Under the pieces are notes generated by a model that saw only the letters and a list, made by a program, of their open reading frames with translations, ran no database searches and had not been told where the DNA came from. Positions 45,844 through 54,145 of a DNA stretch of 64,000 nucleotides are shown here, piece by piece. Positions within the stretch are counted from its first letter, which is position 1. Each line of letters starts with the position of its first letter. This stretch comes from Planctomycetota bacterium (GTDB lineage Bacteria > Planctomycetota > Phycisphaerae > WQYP01): contig JAJYDW010000001.1 in NCBI GenBank assembly GCA_021790385.1, forward strand, positions 93,651 to 157,650, in the 5' to 3' direction. The position numbers and the translations under genes were made by a program.

Positions 45844-46482
45844 ATGGACGGAGATTCACCAAAATCTGCTGCGGCAACCAGCTCCGAGCCTGGCGACGCC
45901 CCACGTGAGTCTGACTCCCGCTGGGCTTCGCACCTTAAAATGACTCTCGACTGGGCCATGGAACCCCTGGCCCTGGCGGAGGATGATCGGGTTTTGAATG
46001 TACCGTGCGGCCACGGAGAATTTATTGAGCGGATGTTCAATCGCTGGCCGACGGTGGAAATTGTGGGTATTGATGAAAGCCTGCCGCGGCTGACCCGGGC
46101 TGCGGCGAGGAATTTCGGCAGCGGGGTATATCTGATGCAGGCGGGGGCGGGCCGGCTGCCACTGGAAACCAGAAGTCTTGATGCGGCAGTTTGCACCGCC
46201 GCCTTACACTGTATATCGAAACCGGCACCCATGCTGGCGGAAATGCACCGCGTCCTCAAGTCCGGAGGCATCTTGCTGCTCATGGATTGGTGCCACGACT
46301 ATCCGATGCAGCGGAGCCGGGAGCTGGCCCGGCGGTTGGCGCTGCGGCCCTTGGTCGGGCTGCATTCCCTGAAGGGATGCGCTGCGCTTATCACTAAGGC
46401 CGGTTTTACCGTGACGCTGGCAGAGCAGGCCCGGCTGAGTTGGCGCTGGGGAATGATGCGTTTTTTATGTCGCCGCCGGTAA
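45844..46482 (+). CDS. SAM-dependent methyltransferase (class I)
   Basis: 212 residues. Motif I reads VLNVPCGHGEFIERM, motif II EIVGIDESLPRL, and AAVCTAALHCISKPAPMLAEMHRVLKSGGILLLMDW is the Methyltransf_11-like end. Cytosolic class I methyltransferase with unknown substrate. The C-terminal segment is basic. It follows the BshC-like gene by 67 bases on the same strand and may belong with it. Confidence 0.85.
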   Translation: MDGDSPKSAAATSSEPGDAPRESDSRWASHLKMTLDWAMEPLALAEDDRVLNVPCGHGEFIERMFNRWPTVEIVGIDESLPRLTRAAARNFGSGVYLMQAGAGRLPLETRSLDAAVCTAALHCISKPAPMLAEMHRVLKSGGILLLMDWCHDYPMQRSRELARRLALRPLVGLHSLKGCAALITKAGFTVTLAEQARLSWRWGMMRFLCRRR

Positions 46483-46524
46483 TCACCAATGGCTGCAGGG
46501 CGGCTGAGTGCGTGTTGGTTCCCA

Positions 46525-47277
46525 TCAGATACGTCGGGCAATGGCCTGCCGGATGGGTGTAACAATCGGACCGATCAGGCGCTCTTCCACCAATGGAACG
46601 CCGATGTCGATCAGATGCCGGTGCAATTCGTGGAGATCGCGGCGGGGACTTTGCCCGGGCCATTGGCGAAGAATTCCGATGACTGCCAGCGGCTCTTCAA
46701 CAAACTGGCCGGTTTTTATCTGTGGTACTGTGGTACGCGGCTGCACGGCAATGCGAAATTGCGTGCGCGTATCGGAGGAGACACTTACGGCCACACTCAC
46801 GCCAAACCCAATGGCCTTGGAATCGGGAACACTTAGCAACTGGCCCAACGTGGTTTCGCCCAACAACGCCTCCGCGATGATCTCGTGGTGGTTCATCTTG
46901 CAGCGGAATTCAAAACCCCAGGCGATTTCCAGGTATTCCATATCAATGGGAGAAATCGACAGGTAATAGGGAGCAGCTTCCAGAACGGCGTTGCTGAAGT
47001 TGTAGGCCGCCTGCGGATCTGACGGGCCGACATACCCGCTGGCCAGAACGTTGGCCCCCTTGGACAGCCAGCGGTACGTACCGGTGTCCGGGTCTTCCCG
47101 CAACATGGGATCGCCTTCACGGTCGCGCTGCACAAAATGATTCAGACCGGGAAAGGTTTTCTGCATGCGCTCGAAAAATGAAACCAGCGTGCCGCGGTCG
47201 GACGGCATCTTCAGCCCGGTACCAAGAATGGTATTGGTATAAAACGTATCACAGAGCGAATTGTAGGATTCAGTCAT
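46525..47277 (-). CDS. Hypothetical protein
   Basis: 250 residues from the ATG at 47277; the ORF track start extends 75 residues upstream without obvious coding character. A soluble protein, rich in mixed alpha/beta segments: LCDTFYTNTILGTG, FPGLNHFVQRDREGDP, SISPIDMEYLEIAWGFEFRCKMNHHEIIAEALLG and VVSVSSDTRTQFRIAVQPRT. No TM, signal or known motif. The AWGFEF block and the two-layer look suggest a well-folded conserved protein. Convergent with the methyltransferase, 42 bases apart. Function not recognised. Confidence 0.6.
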   Translation of the reverse strand: MTESYNSLCDTFYTNTILGTGLKMPSDRGTLVSFFERMQKTFPGLNHFVQRDREGDPMLREDPDTGTYRWLSKGANVLASGYVGPSDPQAAYNFSNAVLEAAPYYLSISPIDMEYLEIAWGFEFRCKMNHHEIIAEALLGETTLGQLLSVPDSKAIGFGVSVAVSVSSDTRTQFRIAVQPRTTVPQIKTGQFVEEPLAVIGILRQWPGQSPRRDLHELHRHLIDIGVPLVEERLIGPIVTPIRQAIARRI

Positions 47278-47786
47278 CAATTTTGTTTCGCCTTTGCTTG
47301 CGGCCGTCGTCCCGGTACCGGCTCTTTTAGCTGGGCATGTCGGCCCGGACGGGTGAGCCAACGGATGTACGACAACGCGTACAACCCCATATTGGATATT
47401 GTCCGATTTTGCAGGGTGTTTGTCGAGAGGCATGGGTGTGATCCATTTCCCGGTGATGGTTGGTCCGGGGCGCAAGCGCTGCGTTCCGCCGCCCCGGGCC
47501 AACTATAATAAAGGCGAACCATGGCTGGTTGACTTTATTATCACCGGGGGTATAGAATTTAATAGAAGGTGTGCAGTGATAGCGGCGAAGGTTCTACCCG
47601 TCGGCAGGTGGTGGCCTGGGCAGAAGCGCAGAGAACGGGGCTTGGATTCGTGGATGGTGGAATTCGTGGCGGGAATATGGATACATTAACGCATATCAAT
47701 AAGATTGGGGGAGGGTAAATCCACCCGGAGATTGGCGTGGTTTTGGCCTTTTTTCCCACCAACGAAACGCGGAGGGCCGCCTTGAT
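47278..47786. other. Gene-free region before the cassette locus
   Basis: 509 bases. ORFs here (47399, 47559-47972) have no domains and lack good starts. No repeats from the families named here. It should hold the promoters of the hypothetical gene (minus) and the propeller fragment (plus). Confidence 0.5.
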
Positions 47787-48302
47787 ATGGTTGCTCCCGC
47801 TAAATTTCCCAATGGCTGCCGCTTGCTGCAGGCATCCATACCGCACAATCTGACCCACGGATCTGCCCTGCGGGTGCCCCGGCTGTACGTTTGCATGATT
47901 GCGGTTGCCGTGGCTAGTACGCTTCCGGCCACCGGTGCCTCGGCGGCGCAGGGTGGCAACCAGGCCGGGCAAAGTATCGCTAACACCCCCAAGGCGGTGC
48001 CGCCTTCATTACCGCCCCACTCCCTGAATTGCCCGGCGAAATTTATCACCGCCCTTGTTCCTGATGGCCACGGCGGGGCGTGGGCGGCATCCGAAGATAG
48101 CGGTATTTATCATTGGAATGCTGCCGCCAAATCTTGGAGGGCCTACAACACCGATAGCTCACCGGGCCTGGTAAGTAACCGTATTTATTCCCTGGCCATT
48201 GATTACCAGGGCCGATTGTGGGTCGGCATGGACCGCCATGGTGGTGTGTCGGAAGCGGGTCACCGCTGCGTACGGGGGGGCGAATGCCATGGTCAGAGCT
48301 GA
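47787..48302 (+). pseudogene. Truncated two-component-regulator-propeller-type exported protein
   Basis: A coding start is credible: signal-like hydrophobic stretch (YVCMIAVAVASTLPATGASAA) and then a beta-propeller segment FITALVPDGHGGAWAASEDS, YHWNAAAKSWRAYNTDSSPG and YSLAIDYQGRLWVGMDRHGG of the Reg_prop type. A full propeller would have several such blades; here the frame leaves the family at the junction with the cassette (about 48235) and soon stops, in sequence that is repeated at 49776. So this is a 5' fragment, about 150 residues, of a larger propeller protein, or a short relic still translated. The missing 3' part is not recognisable downstream. Confidence 0.65.
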
Positions 48303-49657
48303 TTTAGATATCGTCCGAGAACGGTGCCAGAGGTTTTGCGTTGTGCTTTCGGTCGTTGCCCTCCTCTCGCCCGTCGCCGTCGGCACGGTGTCGGCAGTTG
48401 CGGGTAGGTCGCCTTTGGTTCCCGCGTCACTATCCAGCGCCGTAGCAGAGCGGCTCCGGCGTTTGGATAACGTCTCAGTCACCTACCGCGAGGTCGTCGA
48501 CTATACACCTACAATAAACCTCCGGCTGCACAAACTGCTCATGGAGAAGCTGCGGAAAAAGTACGGGATTCGCGCCGGGCCGATTCGCCACGGTCATTAC
48601 GCCTCTGTTCGCCGTTTATCCTACCTCCATGGTCGCGTGCTCTACGAGTTTCGTGTGGCTTCCAAGACCATGGCCAAGCTCGCCCCGCCCCGCGGATCGG
48701 GCGTCGGGGAGGTGAAGGTCATCAAGACGTTCACCCCGGAGCGCAGCGAGTGCCTTCGCTACGCGCTTCACGGTAAATTTCCAATTGGTACCATCAAAAC
48801 GGAATCTCCGCTCCCCTGGTCCAGACTCGACGTGGCCCTTGGGTTAAGGGGGGCCGGATCGGAGCATTGGCTCCGGCCATCGGACGTAAGGAAGATGCGC
48901 CTGAATCGGCCGGGCGGTGGCCGCTTCAATCTGGTGCAGAAAAACCCTGGCGCCTACGATTACCGTTGGACTTTCCGGGAGAAACCGCACCTGGAATTGG
49001 TCGGGTTTATGGCTTCCAATGGCGGCGCTGCGTTCATCGGAATCAAGTGCGGTTCCTTCCGCAATGTTCACGGCTTGTGGCTGCCGGAACGCATCAAGGA
49101 AACGGTTTGGCCACTCGGCGGCGGCGGGCGCTCCAGCGAGAACGTACTCATTACGCATATCGCCTACACCGTCGGCTCGCAGTGGAACACTCCGAATCGT
49201 TACCTAATCCTTTTTCCGCAGGGGTCCGCCGTTTTGGATGAGCGGATCGGCCAAAGCTTTCGCATTGAGAGCCGCTCACGCAGGCTCACCGATAAGGCGA
49301 TATTTCATCTTCTGGTGAAATGGGACGGGAGCGAGCAAACAAAAGGGAGTCCGCACCAATGAAAATAGCATCAAAAGAAAAAAAGGCGTCGAATTTCAGG
49401 TGGCCCACCCTGCTGGCGGCCACCGCATTGACCTTGGCGGCCATCGCTGCTTACGCAGGCTACCGCTTGGGAACACCGAGCACGGCCCGTGCCCGCGCAC
49501 CATCCGCAGCCAGCCCGCTGCGTGCAGGTGCCATGGCTCTCAATTTCGGCGCGTTCCCATTCGGACAGCACCCGGTGGTACGTTTTATGCTCACCAACAC
49601 GGCGGCCCGACCAATCCAAATAATGCACCTGGTTCCGTCATGCGATTGTATTTCGGC
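48234..49657 (+). repeat. Cassette copy 1 of a tandem duplication
   Basis: Spans the 5' flank, gene A (unknown exported protein) and the head of a DUF1573 gene. Matches 49776-51178. The first about 128 bases and the last 290 or so are nearly identical to copy 2; the middle of gene A is strongly diverged. Copy 1 has seven G in a run where copy 2 has six. Confidence 0.85.
48289..49362 (+). CDS. Exported protein of unknown family, cassette gene A
   Basis: 357 residues from the ATG at 48289 that is common to both copies; the ORF-track start is in the repeated flank. Signal peptide with core FCVVLSVVALLSPVAVGTVSA. The mature part is mixed beta and helix with ERLRRLDNVSVTYREVVDY, KVIKTFTPERSE.LRYALHGKFPIG, LGLRGAGSEHWLRPSDV, GLWLPERIKE and YTVGSQWNTPNRYLILFPQG. 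This reads like a LolA-like or outer-membrane lipoprotein-sorting-type fold, which is inference. It overlaps the DUF1573 gene by four bases (ATGA), so the two are translationally coupled. Confidence 0.65.
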   Translation: MVRADLDIVRERCQRFCVVLSVVALLSPVAVGTVSAVAGRSPLVPASLSSAVAERLRRLDNVSVTYREVVDYTPTINLRLHKLLMEKLRKKYGIRAGPIRHGHYASVRRLSYLHGRVLYEFRVASKTMAKLAPPRGSGVGEVKVIKTFTPERSECLRYALHGKFPIGTIKTESPLPWSRLDVALGLRGAGSEHWLRPSDVRKMRLNRPGGGRFNLVQKNPGAYDYRWTFREKPHLELVGFMASNGGAAFIGIKCGSFRNVHGLWLPERIKETVWPLGGGGRSSENVLITHIAYTVGSQWNTPNRYLILFPQGSAVLDERIGQSFRIESRSRRLTDKAIFHLLVKWDGSEQTKGSPHQ

Positions 49658-49844
49658 GGCCTGCACGCCGCGTGCTCACGCCGCCGGGCCGATGCGGGAT
49701 GGGGCACCAGATTGGACATTTGGCGCGGCAGCGATCGATATTCAGCAGGATCGTTGCCTCACACGATGGTCCGCCATGGTGGTGTGTCGGAAGCGGGTCA
49801 CCGCTGCGTACGGGGGGCGAATGCCATGGTCAGAGCTGATTTAG
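49359..49844 (+). pseudogene. Truncated DUF1573 gene, cassette gene B
   Basis: 161 codons open from ATG 49359, but only the first about 99 match the intact DUF1573 protein at 50881-51678 (N-terminal TM anchor WPTLLAATALTLAAIAAYAG; the SCDC motif near residues 95-97). After the shared SCDCISA the frame leaves the family at about 49657 and runs through unrelated DNA and into the flank of copy 2. The homologous 3' half is missing. Translation may give a small membrane-anchored fragment. It starts inside gene A's stop with an ATGA overlap. Confidence 0.75.
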
Positions 49845-51178
49845 ATATCGTCCGAGAACGGTGCCAGAGGTTTTGCGTTGTGCTTTCGGTCGTTGCCCTT
49901 CTTTTGCCCGCCGCCATCAGCGCGGCGGCAGCGGATAAGCCGCCCACTGGTCCAGCACCGTTAATCAGCACCGTGGCCCAGCGCCTGCGGCGGCTGGGTA
50001 ATGTTTCGGCCACCTACCGCGATGTCATCGATTCTAGAGCTACAATAAACCCCCGCCTGTGGAAATTACTTCAGGAGAAAATGCGTAGGAAGTACGGCCT
50101 TCTCCTCGGCCCGGAGAGTCACGGCCGTTACGTCTCCGCACGCCGGTTCTCATACCTCCATGGGTGCGCGCTTTATCAGTTCCGGCTTCTACCGCAGACT
50201 ATTGCCAAGGTCCCGCCGCTTACTATCGGTGATTGGAAGGTCATCAAAACATACACTCCAGAGCGCAGTGAAAGCCTTCGCTACGCGCTTCACGGTAAAT
50301 TTCCAATCGGCGGTATTGAAGCCAGGGACTCGCTTCCATGGTCGGTAATGGACGTTGCGCTGGGGCTAAGGGGCGCCGGGTCTGACCACTGGCTCCGGCC
50401 ATCGGACGTAAAAAAGATGCAATTGATGCGGCTTGCTGGGGGCAGTTTTACTCTGGCCCAGGATAACCGCGGTGCGTACGATTACCGCTGGACATTCCGG
50501 CAAAAGCCCCACTTGGAGTTGGTAAGTGTTGCGGCCTCCATGAAGGGGAAACAACTCATTGCAATCAGGTGCAGCAACTTTCGCAACGTTGACGGGCTTT
50601 GGCTGCCAGAACACATCAAGGAAACGTCTCGGCCATTGGGCTACGGCAGACGTATCAGCCAGACTGTGTCGATTACGCATGTTGTCTACACCGTCGGATC
50701 CCGCTGGAACACCCCTAATCGTTACCTAATCCTTTTTCCGCAGGGGTCCGCCGTTTTGGATGAGCGGATCGGCCAAAGCTTTCGCATCGAAAGCCGGCCT
50801 CGCCGGTTGACAGACAAGGCGATATTTCATCTTCTGGTGAAATGGGACGGAGGTTGGCACAAAAAAGGGGGACCGCACCGATGAAAGCAGAATCACAAAA
50901 AAAAAGAGTGACCGTTGCAAGGTGGCCCACCCTGCTGGCGGCCACCGCATTGACCTTGGCGGCCATCGCTGCTTACGCAGGCTACCGCTTGGGAACACCG
51001 AGCACGGCCCGTGCCCGCGCACCATCCACAGCCAGCCTGCTGCGTGCAGGTGCCATGGCTCTCAATTTCGGCGCGTTCCCATTCGGACAGCACCCGGTGG
51101 TACGTTTTATGCTCACCAACACGGCGGCCCGACCAATCCAAATAATGCACCTGGTTCCATCATGCGATTGTATTTCGG
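49776..51178 (+). repeat. Cassette copy 2 of a tandem duplication
   Basis: Homologous to 48234-49657. The 116 bases between the copies (49658-49775) match neither. Beyond 51178 the DUF1573 gene continues intact. Confidence 0.85.
49826..50884 (+). CDS. Exported protein of unknown family, cassette gene C (paralogue of gene A)
   Basis: 352 residues from the ATG at 49826, within the shared flank; the ORF-track protein starting at 49400 runs through gene B in another frame and is not real. Signal peptide then the same architecture as gene A: RLRRLGNVSATYRDVID, KVIKTYTPERSESLRYALHGKFPIG, GLWLPEHIKE and YTVGSRWNTPNRYLILFPQG. The first 20 or so residues and the last 70 are nearly identical to gene A, the middle differs widely. 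ATGA overlap with the DUF1573 gene D. No enzyme motif recognised. Confidence 0.7.
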   Translation: MVRADLDIVRERCQRFCVVLSVVALLLPAAISAAAADKPPTGPAPLISTVAQRLRRLGNVSATYRDVIDSRATINPRLWKLLQEKMRRKYGLLLGPESHGRYVSARRFSYLHGCALYQFRLLPQTIAKVPPLTIGDWKVIKTYTPERSESLRYALHGKFPIGGIEARDSLPWSVMDVALGLRGAGSDHWLRPSDVKKMQLMRLAGGSFTLAQDNRGAYDYRWTFRQKPHLELVSVAASMKGKQLIAIRCSNFRNVDGLWLPEHIKETSRPLGYGRRISQTVSITHVVYTVGSRWNTPNRYLILFPQGSAVLDERIGQSFRIESRPRRLTDKAIFHLLVKWDGGWHKKGGPHR

Positions 51179-51678
51179 CCATCTGCGAGCGGCGTAAACT
51201 GGCCGTCGGGGGCGAATCCTCCATTGATGTTACTTACCGCGGATTCCCCGGGCTGGATGGACCGTTTAGTAAAACGGTTTCAGTCATTTACAGGGTTGGT
51301 AGCGGCCAGGCGCGTTCCTTGCCGTTGGCGGTCTACGGCGATGTTACGCCCAATGCGCCGTTCGTGGTCTATCCCACCCGGATTGAAATTGGCCGCGTTG
51401 GACGCGGAACCTCTACCAAGGAGATGGTTTATTTCCGCGGTCGGCGGAATCTACTGCGTTCGCTGCCCAAGTCGGTCACCGTTGTCGTAGGGAAAACGCG
51501 GAGGATTTTATTAAAGACGATGGGAACCTCGCGGGCCGTCTGCGACCGGGCCTTGGCAATAAAAATCGCGGTTCCGGCAACCGCATCACCCGGCCGGTTC
51601 TCCACCGCGATCAAGATTACTTCGCCGGGTTTCGGGCCGGTGGTAGTTCGGATAGAGGGTCGCGTCGTGGGGCGCTGA
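50881..51678 (+). CDS. DUF1573 domain membrane-anchored protein, cassette gene D
   Basis: 265 residues. N-terminal anchor WPTLLAATALTLAAIAAYAG (about 15-34), a linker, then the DUF1573 immunoglobulin-like domain: NFGAFPFGQHPVVRFMLTNTAARPIQIMHLVPSCDC with the cysteine pair at 95 and 97, YRVGSGQARSLPLAVYGDV and a second Ig-like part. The family is exported and of unknown function and is common in Planctomycetes and Bacteroidetes. Translation coupled with gene C by ATGA; the GGGGGA upstream is its RBS. It is the intact counterpart of gene B. Confidence 0.85.
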   Translation: MKAESQKKRVTVARWPTLLAATALTLAAIAAYAGYRLGTPSTARARAPSTASLLRAGAMALNFGAFPFGQHPVVRFMLTNTAARPIQIMHLVPSCDCISAICERRKLAVGGESSIDVTYRGFPGLDGPFSKTVSVIYRVGSGQARSLPLAVYGDVTPNAPFVVYPTRIEIGRVGRGTSTKEMVYFRGRRNLLRSLPKSVTVVVGKTRRILLKTMGTSRAVCDRALAIKIAVPATASPGRFSTAIKITSPGFGPVVVRIEGRVVGR

Positions 51679-52182
51679 GCCGCCACGTCGGCGGCCATTT
51701 AATGGGGTTATTGATCGTGGAGCCGTTGGGAAGTATCCCTCTATATGGGGCTCCGGCCAGCGGGCCCGGCCAGGCGCGAACGCCACCTTGGGGAATCACC
51801 ACCGGAACGGCGATTCTGCTGCTGGTGGTGGCCGTGCCATCGCCTGTCAATGGTATCGTGCGTCACCGCCACGCCAAAAAAACTCAAAATCCCTCTCCGC
51901 CGCGACACAACTTGCCCAAGCCCCCTGCTGCAGAATGCGGAAAGTCATGCGATGCCGCGAGGCTTGATACCGGACACCGCCGCATTCACGGATCATTGTA
52001 TTTGCCAGCGGGCAAGCGAGCCTATAATCAAATTGGATGGCCTACCGGAGTACGCAAGCGGCGGAGTCCTTGCGTCCGGCGGCGGGATGGGGTTGTTGGG
52101 TACCGGCGATGTTTCCGGCTGCTTGTGCCGCACGGCCGCGTCGGCGGCCAAGGCTGGCTATCATTTTTGAAGGAGAAATCTG
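51679..52182. other. Region without a recognised gene after the cassettes
   Basis: 504 bases. Overlapping plus-strand ORFs (51702, 51745) contain a hydrophobic stretch (GTAILLLVVAVPSP) but otherwise look like non-coding GC-rich DNA and have no family match. The cupin gene begins at its end with a GGAG and a GTG. Could hold remnants of the broken propeller gene; I cannot see any. Confidence 0.4.
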
Positions 52183-52590
52183 GTGGAGATAAAACGCAAT
52201 GGTTCACAGCATTCAGTGAAAGGACCTGCAGACTGGTTTACCGGAGCGGTGCGGATTGATCCTCTTTTTCAGTCCGAGGCCCCCGCCCGGGCAGCGGGCG
52301 CTAGCGTTACATTTGAACCTGGGGCACGCACGGCGTGGCACACACATCCGCTGGGTCAGACTCTGGTAGTAACGGCCGGTTGCGGTTGGGTACAACGTGA
52401 GGGAAAAGCGATCGAAGAGATTCGACCAGGCGATGTGATCTGGTTTGCTCCCGGTGAAAAACATTGGCACGGTGCTACGACCACGACGGCGATGACGCAC
52501 ATCGCCATACAGGAAAAGCTCAACGATCAACTGGTAACCTGGCTGGAAAAAGTCAGTGAAGATCAATACCTGGGGAAAAAAACAAAATAA
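52183..52590 (+). CDS. Cupin-domain protein
   Basis: 135 residues with a GTG start (GGAG 7 bases before). A single small beta-barrel with the metal-binding set [15 protein letters not shown]...E...[15 protein letters not shown], the arrangement of the carboxymuconolactone-decarboxylase-neighbour/YhhW-like cupins, and [14 protein letters not shown]. By family these are sensors, isomerases or lyases acting on small ring compounds; substrate unknown. It stands alone on the plus strand. Confidence 0.85.
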   Translation: MEIKRNGSQHSVKGPADWFTGAVRIDPLFQSEAPARAAGASVTFEPGARTAWHTHPLGQTLVVTAGCGWVQREGKAIEEIRPGDVIWFAPGEKHWHGATTTTAMTHIAIQEKLNDQLVTWLEKVSEDQYLGKKTK

Positions 52591-52858
52591 CCGGCGTATG
52601 AAACCGGGTAGAAGGAACTTGCCACAGAATCTGGGGTACACAACCCGTTGAGCAATGGCTTGTTTAAGCCGCCCACAATGCAAACCACAAATATCGACAT
52701 ATACTCATGTTATGTATTTTTGCCGTGATGCACTCCCGCAGCACTCATGGCCAACCGGGTGCCGAGTTGATGTGCCACGCGCAATTGAGACTGTATCTGC
52801 AAGAGAAGCCAGCCTGTGGAGACATGGACGGAAGGGCCACTTCTCAAAAAGATCCGGT

Positions 52859-53995
52859 TTAGGTCCGGGTGTCGGCGGGGCGAGCGGAGCCGGAGGACTC
52901 ACGTACGATCAATTCACCGCTAAGCTGCACGTGCATAGGCGGCAGATCCGGTTCGGCCAGGCGCTGGAGCATAATCTGGTAGGCCGCGGCACCGATTCCG
53001 GCGGCGGGCTGGCGTACGGTGGTCAGCGGTACAGATAAATGCGCCGCCATGGGCAGATCATCAAAGCTGCCGATACGCAGATTCTGGGGAGTTTTGATCC
53101 CGCCCTGCAGGGCAAAACGCAGGACCGAAGCGGCGCGAAAATCGCTGAGCACCAGCACCGCCTCCGGCTTTCGCCGCCGTAAGGTCGAAATCACAAATTC
53201 CTCGCTGTGCAGGTTGCCGTATTGGACTGCGGTGGGATCGGACGGCAGGCCGTGGTCGGCCAGGGCCTGCAGATACCCGCTGACCCGCGCCTGCTGGGTG
53301 GGATGGCGCGCGGTGTTCCCCAGGAAGTCAATTTTGCGGCAGCCCAAACCGATAAAGTGTGAGGCCAGGGTATAGCCCGCACTGAAGTTGTCTATACCGA
53401 CCAGATCAAACTGGCTGCGTTGTGGATATCGAATGATATCGCTGTCGATCAACACTACCGCAATGCCTGCGGCCTTGAGGTCTTCGGCGATGGCGGCGGT
53501 GGCGGAAACATATTGCCCCGGCAGGATATTCTGCGGCATGAGAAAAACGCCGGCCACTTTATGTTGCATGAATTGAGTGGCGATTTCCCGATAGCGGATG
53601 CTTAAATTAGGCTCATTGGGATCATCGCCCCAGGAAGGGTCGCGCAGCAACAGAGCGTTTTGGTCCATACCGGCGCGGTGGGCCAATTCGTGGCCGACAA
53701 ATCCAAAAAGTGATTCCACCTGCTGTTGGCGCCCCAACATCAAAAGAATGGCACCGAAGGTGCAGGTGCGCGGCGGCGGCACGGCCAGCACCACCGATCC
53801 GGCTTTGCCGTTGCGCCGCAGCAGCCCCTCATCCACCAGCCGATGGATGGCACCAGTTACGGTCGGACGGGACATCTTAAACTGCGTGCTTAACTCCCGC
53901 TCGGTGGGAATGCGCTCTCCGATGCCATACTTGCCGGTTTCAATACTGCGACGCAGGTAATTGTAAATCCGATTGGCTTTTTTAGGGCTTTTCAA
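52859..53995 (-). CDS. GntR-HTH / LacI-type sensor transcription regulator
   Basis: 378 residues with a TTG start (GGAG 7 bases before; ORF track adds 21). N-terminal GntR-type winged helix (RIYNYLRRSIETGKYGIGERIPTERELSTQFKMSRPTVTGAIHRLVDEGLLRR), then a LacI/periplasmic-binding-protein-like ligand domain (GYTLASHFIGLGCRKIDFLGN; SFDDLPMAAHLSVPLTTVRQPAAGIG). This is the AraR-type layout, in which a sugar releases the repressor from DNA. The target is unknown; the nearest possible ones are the exported glycosidase 4 kb away and the cupin. Confidence 0.85.
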   Translation of the reverse strand: MKSPKKANRIYNYLRRSIETGKYGIGERIPTERELSTQFKMSRPTVTGAIHRLVDEGLLRRNGKAGSVVLAVPPPRTCTFGAILLMLGRQQQVESLFGFVGHELAHRAGMDQNALLLRDPSWGDDPNEPNLSIRYREIATQFMQHKVAGVFLMPQNILPGQYVSATAAIAEDLKAAGIAVVLIDSDIIRYPQRSQFDLVGIDNFSAGYTLASHFIGLGCRKIDFLGNTARHPTQQARVSGYLQALADHGLPSDPTAVQYGNLHSEEFVISTLRRRKPEAVLVLSDFRAASVLRFALQGGIKTPQNLRIGSFDDLPMAAHLSVPLTTVRQPAAGIGAAAYQIMLQRLAEPDLPPMHVQLSGELIVRESSGSARPADTRT

Positions 53996-54145
53996 AGTCG
54001 ATCTCCAAAGATGCGCCGACCGGCAATAAAGCTTCCGGATCAAAGCTCCTGCCGCCATCGCGTGTTGGCCTATGCACTTTAGAATACCTTGTCCGGGCGT
54101 GATGGTAAACCGGCAGCCTGGTGATAAACAAAGCCGACTCTGGAA

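Noticed and set aside
49400-49825. ORF-track extension of cassette gene C back to 49400
   Set aside because: It reads the truncated DUF1573 gene in a wrong frame; the ATG at 49826 is shared by both cassettes and followed by a signal peptide.
51702-52259. ORF of 185 residues after the cassettes, with a hydrophobic stretch
   Set aside because: Overlaps the cupin start in another frame, no domain and no ribosome binding site; could not be supported as a gene.
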